64,000 nt of DNA from Capsaspora owczarzaki ATCC 30864. Its lineage: Eukaryota; Opisthokonta; Filasterea. How positions within the stretch are numbered: the stretch's first letter is position 1; every line of letters starts with the position of its first letter. The DNA lies in contig NW_011887302.1 in assembly GCF_000151315.2 (NCBI RefSeq), forward strand, positions 248,001-312,000, given 5' to 3'. This document shows positions 33,196-44,900 of this stretch, piece after piece. The position numbers were made by a program, and so were the translations under genes. Below the pieces are notes generated by a model. The model searched no databases, was not told the DNA's origin, and was given only the letters and a program-made list of their open reading frames with translations.

Positions 33196-36100
33196 ATGGC
33201 AAGTCTTCTTCTTCACTCTTCTTTTCTTCTTTGGCCCTTCGTCGCCCTTCACCCCAACCCCCAACCCCCCACCTCGATGAGCTCGCGTAGTCCGCGCTCA
33301 AATAAACCTGACACCGATGCGAATAGCACGCGTTTTGCCCGCCTCACCGCTGCCTCTGGCTCGACTGCTGCTGCTGCTGCTGGAGGTCACCCACGCCCCC
33401 GCGCCACCGATGACGATGACGAGCGCGCGTTGATCTCGCGCCAGACCGCCCGCAAGCGCCGCGCCGAGAACTACCTGCGCGAGGCCATCCCCTTGCTGCA
33501 GGACGAAGACCACCGCGATGTCCCCGCGGGCGGTCCCACGACGCTCGCCGAGGCAGTCCAGCTTTTTGAATCGCGCCGCGCCAACAACAACGCAGCAGCT
33601 TCTGCTTCGACTGCTTCGACTTTGACGTCATCGCCTGCAGCAGCAGCAGCAAGTCTGCCCCGCCACCTCACCCCGAACTCGGACATTGCCGCAAGTAGTG
33701 ACAGCGCCATCGTCCATCTCGGCAAGTTCTTTGACGCCTGCGTGCGCGACAAGGTCGTCTCGCTGCCGGGAAAGCCCATCGCCATTCCGCTCTGCTCCCT
33801 GCTCGTCCGTCTCGCTGGATCCAAGTCGGGCAGCATTGTGTCGCCCCGTCTGACGTCATCCGCCCCGCTGGCCCTCGAGCTCTTCCTCTGCTTTGCCGTC
33901 CAGGTGGCCGATTTCCAGGAGGCGGTCGAGCGCCTCTCCGTCAACGATCTCGCCGGCCTGCGCTTCCACCGCCACATTGCCGAGATTGACGACGCCGCCC
34001 GCTCCGTGCTCGGCATCAAGCAAGACCAAGCCCGCCTCGTCTTCCGCTTTGGCACCAAGACCAAGGACGGCTCTGGCTCGGGCACCCACCCCACGACACC
34101 CGACGGGGGCGTGGTCATGATGAACTCGCCCGACTTTGCCGCTTTTGGCCTTCCTTCGCCAGCCATGGGCGGCGGCGGCGCCCTGGACGACTTTACCTCC
34201 AACAGGTCGTTTGCCGGTGGCGCCCATCTGTCGAGCCCCAGCAACCGCGCGGGGGCGGGACAGGACGCCCACGAGCAGCCTGACCGCAACCGCCATGGTC
34301 CGCGCTCCAGTCACCTCGGGTGGTGGTGGTGGTGGGGCGCACACCCCGGCTGCCCCCACGCCAGGTCCCACACCAGGCCGAACGCCATGCTCCGCCGGGG
34401 AAGTGACTGCCTTCTCTCGCTCACTTGTCGCCTCGGCTGATGATTGCGTGACAAGCCGGTCGCAATGGCGCCTTCCNNNNNNNNNNNNNNNNNNNNNNNN
34501 NNNNNNNNNNNNNNNNNNNNNNNNNNNNNNNNNNNNNNNNNNNNNNNNNNNNNNNNNNNNNNNNNNNNNNNNNNNNNNNNNNNNNNNNNNNNNNNNNNNA
34601 CGCCTGATTGTCTTCTTGACCACCAACTATGCCAAGTTTGCCGACTACCGCAAGTTTATCGACCCCAGCGCCCACGACCGCGTCCGCGAGCTCCTCGATG
34701 CCATTCTGGCCCCGTCGTCGTCGCATGCCACGCCACGCACTGGCAAAAGCGGCGGCACCCCTGCCACTCCTGCTGCCGCGGCTGCGCCCCCTAAATCGCC
34801 AGGCAAGGCTGATGAGCCGGTCATCGTCTCCTCGCCCATCCCTCCAGCTGCTACCCCCTCCTCCTTGCACCCCGACGAGGCCGATGCCGACGAAGAGGAC
34901 GAGCACATTGCCACGCTGCCCCTTGCCGCGACGCTGCAGAGCACCGATCACTTCCCTCCCCAGGGCAACTATGTCGAAGACGACGTCTCCACCGTCCTGG
35001 AGGTGTTTGGCACCGATGCGCGCAACGGCCTGCCGCTGAGCGAGATTGAGCGCCGCCGAGCGCACTACGGCCCCAACGCCCTGCCCAAGCCGCAAAAGCC
35101 AGGCATCCTGTCCATGCTGTGGGCCCAGATTACCAACTTTATGGTGCTCATCTTGATTGCTGCCGCTGCCGTGTCTTGCGGCATTGGTGACTACAAGGCT
35201 GGCATTACGCTGTTTGCCGTCGTCGTCATCAACGTTGCCACGGGCTTTTCGCAGGACTACAAGGCCGAGAAGGCGCTCGACGCCCTGCTCAAGTTTTCGG
35301 TTCCCGTGGCCACGGTTGTTCGCAACGGCGTCACGCAGGACATTCCGGCCGCCGAGCTTGTTCCTGGTGATGTCGTCGTCCTCGAGGAAGGCGACCAGAT
35401 TCCCGCCGACCTGCGTCTGATTGAGGCTGTGGGCTTGAGCGTGGTCGAGGCCCCCCTCACCGGCGAGCCTGTCGCTGTCGAGAAGAACACTGCAGCCATT
35501 CGCGACAAGGTGACTGCTGTGGGCGATCGCATCAACTTGGCCTTCATGTCCACGGTGGTCAACCGCGGCCGTGGTCGCGGCGTTGTCGTGTGCATTGGTA
35601 CCAACACTGAAATTGGTCGCATCTCGACCAACATTACCCAGAGCAAGCCCCCTCAGACGCCCCTGCAGAGCAAGCTCGATCGTCTCGGCAAAATCCTGGT
35701 CGCGTTCGCCGTAGTGCTCTGCGGCCTCGTCATTGGCATTGGCATTGGTCGTGGTCGAGACTCTGAGGAGATGGTCAAAGTGGGCGTGTCGCTTGCTGTT
35801 TCGGCCATTCCCGAAGGTCTTGTCGCTGTCACCACCGTCACCATGGCACTCGGTGTCCAACGCATGGCTCGCAACCACGCCATTGTCCGCAAACTGGCTG
35901 CCGTCGAGGCGCTCGGCTCGGTCACGACCATCTGCTCGGACAAGACGGGCACCCTCACGGTCGGCAAAATGTCGGCCACAAAGCTGTGGACGCATCCTCA
36001 GATGCTCTCCATCACCGGCTCAGCCAACACGCCCGTCGGCACCTTTGCTCAGGACGGCACCGCTGGCACAATTTCGCGCGACGATTTCGCCGAGTCCACC

Positions 36101-38422
36101 CGCCGTGCGCTGATGGTGTGCGCGCTTTGCAACAACTCGTCGGCGTACCTCAACCCGGAAACGGGTGTCTGGGACTTGCTTGGTGACTCTACCGAGGTTG
36201 CTCTCAACCTCGCCGCCCTCAAGGCAGACCTGGGCAAGGATGCCTGGACTGGCGGTGTTGCCCTCGGCGGCCAGCGCATGTCGTTTGTCCACGAGTTTGC
36301 CTTCGACTCGGACCGCAAGCGCATGAGCGTGGTCTACAAGCTCGGCGATGGCCCATTCCTTGTGCTCGCAAAGGGAGCCCCCGAAGCCGTGCTCAAGTCG
36401 TGCAACTTTCTCGAGTCGAATGGCAAGCGCATTCCCATCAGCAGCGAGGGCGATGGCGCCGCTCGCGCAGCTCTGGCCGAAATCGAAGCCCGCGGCGCTG
36501 CCATGGCTCAGCTCGGTCTGCGTGTGCTTGCTCTGGCGATCGGCGAGCGGCCCCACACTGCCACTGACGAAGAGCTCCACAATGTGGAGTTTGTCGAGGG
36601 CGGCGGCCTTGCCTTGGTTGGTCTGATTGGCTTGATGGATCCTCCTCGTGATGGTGTCCAGGAGGCCATCGCCAAGTGCCACGGCGCCGGTGTCAAGGTC
36701 AGCATGATTACCGGTGACCACCCTTCGACCGCGCGAGCCATTGCCCTCAGCCTTGGCATCATTGTCGAAGGTCTGCACGCCACCGATTCTGCTGCTGCGC
36801 CCATGCCCCGCGTTCCCAGCTCTGGCAAACTGGAGCCCACGTCGTCATCCCTCGCCTTGACGCTTTCCTCCACCACGGGCGCCATCAAGAACGTTGTGTT
36901 TGACCCGAATACGGCAGACATTGAGAGCGACAGCGACGACGAAATCGAGGCTGCTGCTGCTCCTTCTTCTGCCGCCGGTGGTCTGACGAATTTTGCATCG
37001 AATCGTAGCATTGTTGATGTTGTTCGCGGGGCCATGGGCCGTCCAACTGCTGCTGCTGCTGCTGCTGCCGCCGGCTCTCAGCCCCCTCAGCGCCAGGCGT
37101 CGCAGAGCCACTCCGAAGTCACTGGCTGGCGTCGCTTTGTACCGTTCGGCTTGGCCGATCGTCGCGGCTCGACCAGCTCGTCGGCGTCTTCAGGCTCGTC
37201 CGACTCGGAGAGCAACAACCGCTCATCCACCGCCATCCAAGGCGGTATCGACCGTGTCCTTCGTGGTCACGAAATCGACGAGCTCATGGCAGCCGACAAG
37301 CTCGTCACCCTCAATCCCTTCCCCAGCGTTTTTGCTCGCGTGTCGCCCGAGAACAAGCTCCAGATCGTGACTGCCCTTCAAACGCGAGGCGAAGTTGCGG
37401 CCATGACTGGTGATGGTGTCAACGATGCAGGTAAGAGCGATATATCGTGCTCGCGCACCTCAACCTGTGGTTTTGATGGTTTGAAATGTTATTATCGATG
37501 ATCACCCATCTCACACCACTTTTGATTGTTATTTTTTTTTGCTTCTTTTCACACACACACAGCTGCTCTGCGCAAGTCCGACTGCGGTGTGGCCATGGGT
37601 ATTGCAGGCACCGACATCACCAAGCAGGCTGCCGACATTGTGCTTGCGGACGACAACTTCACCACGATTGTGACGGCCATCGAAGAGGGTCGTCGCGTGT
37701 ACGACAACATTCGCAAGTTCATCCTCTACCTGCTTTCGTGCAACGTGGCTGAAATTCTCTGCATGCTGTTCGCCGTCATTATCGATCTGCCCATTCCATT
37801 CACCCCCCTCATGATTCTCTACGCCAACATTGTGGCCGATATTCCGCCTTCGATTGTGCTCGGCTTTGACTCGCCCGAGAAGGACGTCATGACCCGCCCA
37901 CCGCGTGACCCGAAGCGCGGCATCCTCACCCTTCGCACCATTGTTGTCATCATGCTGCAGGGCGCGTCGATGTGTACCATTGCGCTGATTGGTCTTCATG
38001 TTGCAGACGTCCCGCTTGGTTGGGACACCCCCACGACTCAGACCTTCTGCTTTACGCTCCTGACCTCCACGCAGCTCTTCCATGCCTTCCTGTCGCGCTC
38101 GCAGTCCATGTCCATCTTCCAGGCCAACCCGTTCAACAATTACCAGTTGCTCGCTGCCGTCGCCCTGTCCTTTGTCTTCCTCATCATGGGCATCTACATT
38201 CCTGGATTTAACAGCGCCCTGGACATGGTCCCGCTTGGCGGCACGGCTTGGGCCATGATTCTGCTCGGCGTCTTTGTCCACACGCTGCTGTCCGAGTTTA
38301 TCAAGATCTACCTGCGCTACAAGCGCCGCAAGACGACCCGAGCGCTTCTTCATCACTTCCAGATGCAGGAGATGAACTCGAGTGGCGCGACCACCAAGCC
38401 CATGTTCTACAATGACCTTTAA
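33196..38422 (+). CDS. P-type ATPase, type IID (ENA-like Na+/K+ efflux) with long N-terminal extension
   Basis: Core exons are up to 37431 and 37563-38422 (GTAAG...CACAG intron). The start is at 33196 or, more likely, the ATG at 33277. Catalytic motifs: LTGEP (actuator), IPEGL (helix 4), CSDKTGTLT (phosphorylation Asp near 35939), KGAPE, MITGDHPSTA and MTGDGVNDAAALRKSD. GDRINLAFMST...GRGRGVVV and LGDSTEVALNLAAL resemble fungal and protist ENA pumps more than SERCA. Residues coded at about 36766-37240 are a low-complexity Ser/Ala-rich insertion in the P domain. An N-terminal region of about 400 residues (33277-34470) has no known counterpart. The model is broken: N's fill 34477-34599, and the reading frame changes from frame 1 to frame 2 between 34136 and 34440, probably in the G-rich run at 34251-34260. 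It lies just upstream of a TRK K+ transporter on the same strand. Confidence 0.8.
34477..34599. other. Assembly gap (123 N)
   Basis: Unresolved bases inside the N-terminal part of the ATPase gene, flanked by very GC-rich, Gly/Pro-coding repeats (GGTGGTGGTGG at 34320). The true length is unknown, so frame continuity across it cannot be judged. Confidence 0.99.
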
Positions 38423-38923
38423 ACAAAACAGCATTTTCGGGTGCGGCGAGAAACCGATGAATATTTTGTGTTTTTTGATCCGTTTTTGGTATTCTACTTC
38501 GTTTCGATTTCCTTTGTTATGAGCAATTTGTTTGTTCTGTTCCACTGAGACACACACATTTGTACAATTACAACCCATCCCTCGAGATTTTCTTTGTCGC
38601 TGGTACACAACGACTCTCCATCAATCCAATCCAATGATTTTGAATTCGTACTGCTTACCGACTCGGACTTGCCCCGCACGGTACCGATCCATGCCGCTGG
38701 CTGATGTATGACGTGCCAAAGCCAAAATGCTCAGACCCAAGGTTTTACGTCCGCCCAAACAACAAACCCTCTCATCTCCCAATGCCATTCCACCTCCCCC
38801 CCCCTTAAAACAATACCAGCTCATTCTCATCAATCTCGGGTTGGTGGTCTCTCCGAATTTTGAAAAACCCAACAGCCTTAGCAGCAGCAGCAGCAGTGCC
38901 GACAAGGTCCACACGGTCCGCTC
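38423..38923. other. Intergenic region between ATPase and TRK genes, no gene seen
   Basis: 501 bases holding the ATPase 3' UTR and the TRK 5' region; a CAG run (38881-38896) lies just before the TRK start codon. No other feature is seen. Confidence 0.5.
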
Positions 38924-41900
38924 ATGACGCATGGGTCGCCGGACGCGGTTCCGCCACCGACGCCAGCAGCCGACGCCGCACCCAGCGCCGCCGATGCTGC
39001 ACTTCCATCGGCACCAGTCCTTGACCACACAGCCGCAAGCGCAGCGCGTGGTGCCGTGCCTGAGGGCGGCTCAGCTGGTTCCACCGCAGCAGTCGCCATC
39101 GAGCCATCTGCAGCAGCGACCGCACCGAGTTCTGTGCCGCCGTCGCTGAGCCTCCGCACGCTCCAAGTGGCTGCAACAGAGTCGAGCACGACGCTGCGGC
39201 CTGTGGATGGCGGGTCGTCCGTCGCTGCGACGCCAGCCCCGCTCGCGATCGAGCCGCTGTCAGGCACCCTTTCCGACGTGAGCCCACTCGCGCCAAGACG
39301 GAGCTCGACCGACTTTGAGGTCCCGCCGTCATCTCCATTGGACCAACAGGAGCAGCAGCAGCAGCAGCCATTGGAGCACTCGCCGCTGCCACCAGCGCCA
39401 ATGCCGACAGCGCCGCCATTGCTGCAACGAGCTGAAGCCAATGCGATCGCTGCGAATCCTGCTGCTCAGACGACAAGTAACAACGCTGCTGCAGCCGCTG
39501 GTGCACAGCCAATCCCCAGACAAGCATCCAACCTGTTCCTGTTCTCGCTGCTGCCGAACGGTGGCGCGTCTCTGTCGCCGGCGGCAGGCGCAACGTCGAG
39601 CTTTGGCGGCGCGCGCAACATGTCTGCGTTGGCAGCTGGCCTGATGAGCGTTTCCGCCGCGGCAGGTGTGCCATCGTCATCTCGAGGGATTGCACATGGA
39701 CGCGGAAGCAGCAGTGCTCACTCGTCGAGTCACCATTATTCAAAGTCGTCCTCATGGCAGAAGGTGCGTCGTCGGCGTCCATCAGGTCTGTCCGAGTCCC
39801 AGCTGGGAGCTGCAGGCTATCTTTCTCACGCGAACGGCGATGGATCACGATCGTACTCTGTGTCGACTGCCTCGACCGTCTCAACGTCCGACCGATCGTC
39901 GGCTCGCGGCGGCTCTCGCTCTGCCATTCCCCGCAATCGGAGCTCGGGAGGTCTCCACTCCTCCGAGCCAGGGAGTGTCGGCTCCTTGCCGCACCACAAC
40001 AGCTCCCGCTTGTCTCGAAAGCACACGGCGCAGCGATCTCTACGCCGTCGGAAGTCGCACCGTCGGAGAACGACCAGCGCAGACCATTCGGACGGCCAGG
40101 CCAGTGGGCACGACATGGAGATGAGCAACATGCGAAGATCGCGCCGTGGGTCGCGCACCGACAGTGTCAAGCATCGCTCGTCTCCTAGCGTTGTGTCTGT
40201 GTTCTGGCATCGCATCACCAAGCCCATCACCGAGTCTCACGCGTGGCTCAATTTCTGTTTTTACCTGTCCATCATCTGGGCGCAAATCAGGCGTCACTTG
40301 AACTACTACCGCATCCACTTTCTGTACATTTTCCTGGTCGCATTACTCGGTGGTATCGCCGTGTATCTGTCGGAGCTGTACGCGAGTTCCGGCACTATCT
40401 CGTTCGTGGACGCCATTTTCATGTCCACCAGTGCCGTGACCCAAACTGGCTTGTCCTCCGTCGACGTTGCAGAATTGCACCAAGGCACCCAGGCTGTCCT
40501 CATTATCGTCATGATGTTCGGCGGCTCCATGATTATGACTGTGGCACCCGTCATCATGCGCAAGTTTTACTTTCGAAAGCAATTGCGTCGGCACCACATT
40601 GAAAGCTATCGAAAAGACCTTGCCGAGTACAATGCGCTGAATGCGTTGCTTCGCATCGTTCCGATCTTGTGGGGAACGTGTCTCATTTCCTTCTACCTGA
40701 TGCTGTATATTTACTGCATTGCGAATGATGGAGCCATTCAAGTCATGGAGGCCAACAACCAGACAACGGCTTGGTTTGCCCTGTTTCAAACCGTTTCGGC
40801 TTTCCACAATTGTGGCCTGTCTACCATCTCGACCAACATTGTGCCCTTCCGATTCCAGTACTTCCCGCTGCTTTTGATTTCTCTGATGACCGTCACGGGC
40901 AACGTCGCCTTCCCATTCATCATGCGCATTATTGTTGTGGCGCGTTACTGGTTGTCCAAGAATCCGACCACCCGTGCAACGTACAAGTTTCTGCTCGACC
41001 ATCCGCGCCGGTGCTTTACACACTTGTTCCCACGTGCCCAAAACCGATGGCTCTTGCTGGTGTTTGTCGTCTTGACCGTCGTGCAATGGAGCGCTCTGAT
41101 GGGCTACGAGTGGACGGAAAGCCTGTTTGCCGAGTTCAACGCCGGCGAAAAGATTGTCAACTCGTTCTTCCAGGCGGCTGTCACCCGTTCTGCCGGCTTT
41201 AACAGCATCGACCTGGGCCAGCTTCAGCCCGGTCTTCTCGTTCTCTTTCTGGCCATGATGTACATTTCCGTTTCACCCATCGCCGTAGCTGTGCGCAATT
41301 CGGGCTTGGATGGCACTGTGTCCTCTTCCCGCAAGACTGTCCTCGACCGCAATGTCATGGGTGACGTCGAAGAACGTGAAGCAGGTCGCTCTTCCAGCAA
41401 CACCATCACTTCCCAGGCGAAACGCGTCATGACCCAAGACTCTATCTTTTTGTTTCTCGCATACTTGATCATCGTCAGCATTGAGACCGACCATCTGGAG
41501 GAGGACGTGAGCTTCACCCTGTTCAAAATCCTCTTTGATATTATTTCGGGCTACGGAACCGTCGGCCTCTCTCTCGGCTACCCAGGGGTACCTTTCGCCT
41601 TTTGCGGTGTTTGGCACCCCGTGTCCAAACTCGTCCTGCTGCTTGTCATGATTCTCGGCCGCCAGCGCAACTTGCCCGACTCGATTGACAAGGCAGTTCA
41701 AGTCCCCAAGCGTCTTTTCAGTGCCGTTTCGAGTCGTCACAACAGCGAGGACGAAGACATGGAAAACAGCACGGCCGAAACGAGCGGCGATCGATCGCGC
41801 CAGCACGCGACTCCAGATGCGGACAGCGGCGCAGGTGTCGATGGTGGACAGATTGTTCCAATCCCCCATCTTGCGCATGCGCACAGCCAGGACGGAATGC

Positions 41901-44900
41901 TCGCCATCACGATCGACAACAATCCCGACGTCCTACGTGCAGTCCTGTCTGCTGCCGAATCCGAGCAGATGGAAGAGTTGCAAGAGCAGGACAGCGCGAG
42001 CAATGCAGACACGCAAGCTTCAGGCTCCCGCAAGAGAGCAGCGACTCGAAAGTCTGCGAGTCGACAACGACTAGGCAGGAAGACGTCCGGGCACCGACGA
42101 CACCACCGCGGACGTTCGCGCCACAGTGACTCACGTTCCGGCTCCGTTTCCGGTGCCAGCTACACCAGCGGCTCTTCTCGCTCCCGGACGGGGAGTGTTG
42201 ACAGTCGGAAGAGTCGTTCGAGCAAGCGCTCGTCATCCTCATCATCATCTGGCCAAGGCGGTCTGATTCTCAAACCCCCGATGGTGGTCCGAGCACCAGT
42301 TCCGCCTGCGATCACGACCGTCGCGCGATCCATCTCCAACTCGCCTCGTTCAACGGGTATTGCTGCAGGAGAGCGCGCTTTTGTGCCGCAGCTCTCCTTT
42401 GCGTCGTTGGCGCATATCGAGTCCTGGGCTTCTCATGCTTCCACCGCACAGCCAGCCACCCTCATCTCTGGCATGATGCACGACCCGTCGACAGCGCCAT
42501 CCAGTGCCCGCATCCCTTCCTCCGTCCACACTCCGTCTTCTGTTCAGCCACCATCATTGGCGGCGTCGGTGACAGGCGCGCCCCTTGACCTCAAGTTGCC
42601 AGCACCCACCAGCGGCGGCAGCACACCATCGCTGGGCGCCGATGCTACGCGTGCAGGTTCCTTGCTGAGTATCAATAGCGGCCTCGTAACTCCCGGTGAC
42701 GCGTCGGCATTGCACCAGCACGCGCCTCTCGTTGGAGCTGCTGCTGAGGCCGATGTCATCGGTACCGTCCCATCCATGGATGTTGTTTCAAGTGGAGTCA
42801 GCACACCTACCACCACAGCCGCCATGGCAGCTGCAGCTGCAGCCGCGGCGGCGGCGGCGGCTACCAAATCGCCTGCTACTGCAATTGCTCCAGCTACAGC
42901 AACTGCTACAGCAACTGCTCCTGCTTCGGCTACTGCTCCTGCTCCTGCTCCGGCTACTGCCACTTCTGCTCCCTTGACAGTCACCGTTGATCGAAAGTCA
43001 CCTGCTGCACCCACTTCGGCAACAAGCGATCGACCGCCTGCGTTTGATTCCTCGAGTCTAAAGCTGCCCATCTCTGCAGACTCTCACTTGCATCTCAATC
43101 CGTCGAGCTCTGTTGGATCGGCGATTCCGACACGGTCTGGTACAAGCACGCCTGCCGCTGGCATTCGGCGCAACCCATTTTCGTTCCTCGTTCAAACTGG
43201 GCCTGACGGCTCGCTGATTGTGCCCACCGTTGTGATGACGGAACAGCAGCTTCACCGCCTTCAGCAGCAACAGCAGCAACAGCAGCACCAACAGTTGCTC
43301 CAGCATCTTGTGGGTGACCCATCGGGTAGCAGCATTCAATCTCAATCGTCACCGCGGCCGGTCACTCGCCAACAATCTCTGCTTGGTCCGGATGCCGAAT
43401 CTCGCACGCCCTCCTCGATCAGTCCTGCTGCAGTTGCTGCGGCAGCTCCCGTGCTGGGACCGGTGCCGTCTGGCGACAGTACGATGATGCCCGAGCGATC
43501 TGGTGACGCTGGAGCGCAGGACTCGTCTGGCAACGCCGCATCCACCCAACAAGAGGCTACGACGCCGGCCATGACGCTCCCTCTGGGTACGGTGCCCATG
43601 GTGGATAACGAGCCGCTTCACATTGGATTCCTGCCATTCTCACAAATTGGAATGGCTGGAGCAAACTTTGTTCAAGACTTGGCGGCTTTCGTCGATGAGT
43701 CTCAGCAAGGCATGGATCCCTCCGTGATTATGGATGGCAGTGCGGCCGAGCCATCCTTGATGCAGAGCCCCTTCCGCGGCAGGAGCAGCTCGGACAGCAG
43801 CGACGTCTCCGATGACTCTCACCACCGTCACCGCCATCACCGGTCTCACCGTTCGCACCACCATGATCGACCTTCGAGCAGCCGGCATCGCACCCACAGT
43901 GCCAGTAAAGACGACGATGACGACAGCTCAAGCGACTCGTCGGACAACTCTGACTCGCACCACCGCCGTCGTCATCATTCGCATCATCCTTCGCACAGGT
44001 CGCACCAGAGAAAGCCACATCGGTCTGGGAAAGGGCGACAAGACCGGGACGATTCTCGTCGGCGCTCTCGTCGCGATGACTCGGACACATCCAGTGGCTC
44101 TGAATCCTACACATCGAGCGACCTGGATCACGACGAGCTTCGCAAGCTTGGCGTCATTCAGGACGCGATCGACGACGACATGGTTTTGCTGGGAGCATCG
44201 AGCTCCTCGTCTTCGTCGAGCTCTTCTGAATCGTCAGACTCGAGCTCGTCCGACCACTCTAGTGACAGCTCTTCCTCGCTTCCTCCTTCTCCAGCGGCAT
44301 CGCCAGTGACATCACGTCCAACTTCGCCCGCTCCCGCCTCCGAAGCGAGCGCAGCCGCCGCGCCCTCACCGCCACCTCCCCTCAACCGGCGCGACACATT
44401 CAAACGCATCTTCTCTGGCAGTCTGTTTGGAGTGGAAGGTTCCGACGACAATTCGTCCAAGCATTCGGATTCGCATAGCGACCTGAAGAATCTTTCGGCA
44501 AAGCAGCTCAACACGTCGACCGCTTCACTTCGCTTGGCGGCGCACAGCGTCCACCGGCACTCGCCGCTTCAGCACTCCTTCCGTGATAAGCCGGGCGCTT
44601 CTCCAGCAGACAGTCGTTCGGACAGTCGCCGCGATAGTCGCATTGAGAGTCAGCCCAGCAGTCGCTCCGAGAGCCGCCGCGACAGCAAGATCGAGCCCAA
44701 ACAGCAGCACGACAAGCATGCCAAGCATGACAAGCATGACAAGCACGACAAGCACGACAAGCACGACCAGCACGACAAGCACGAGAAGCACGACAAGCCT
44801 GACAAGTACGACAAGCATGACAAGTATGACTCGAAGCACGAACGTCATGAAAGGGATCACACGGACAAACACGACAAGCATGACAGGCATGACAAGCACG

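Noticed and set aside
34421-38608. Long minus-strand frames opposite the ATPase
   Set aside because: The plus strand carries all catalytic P-type ATPase motifs; the high GC content produces long antisense frames.
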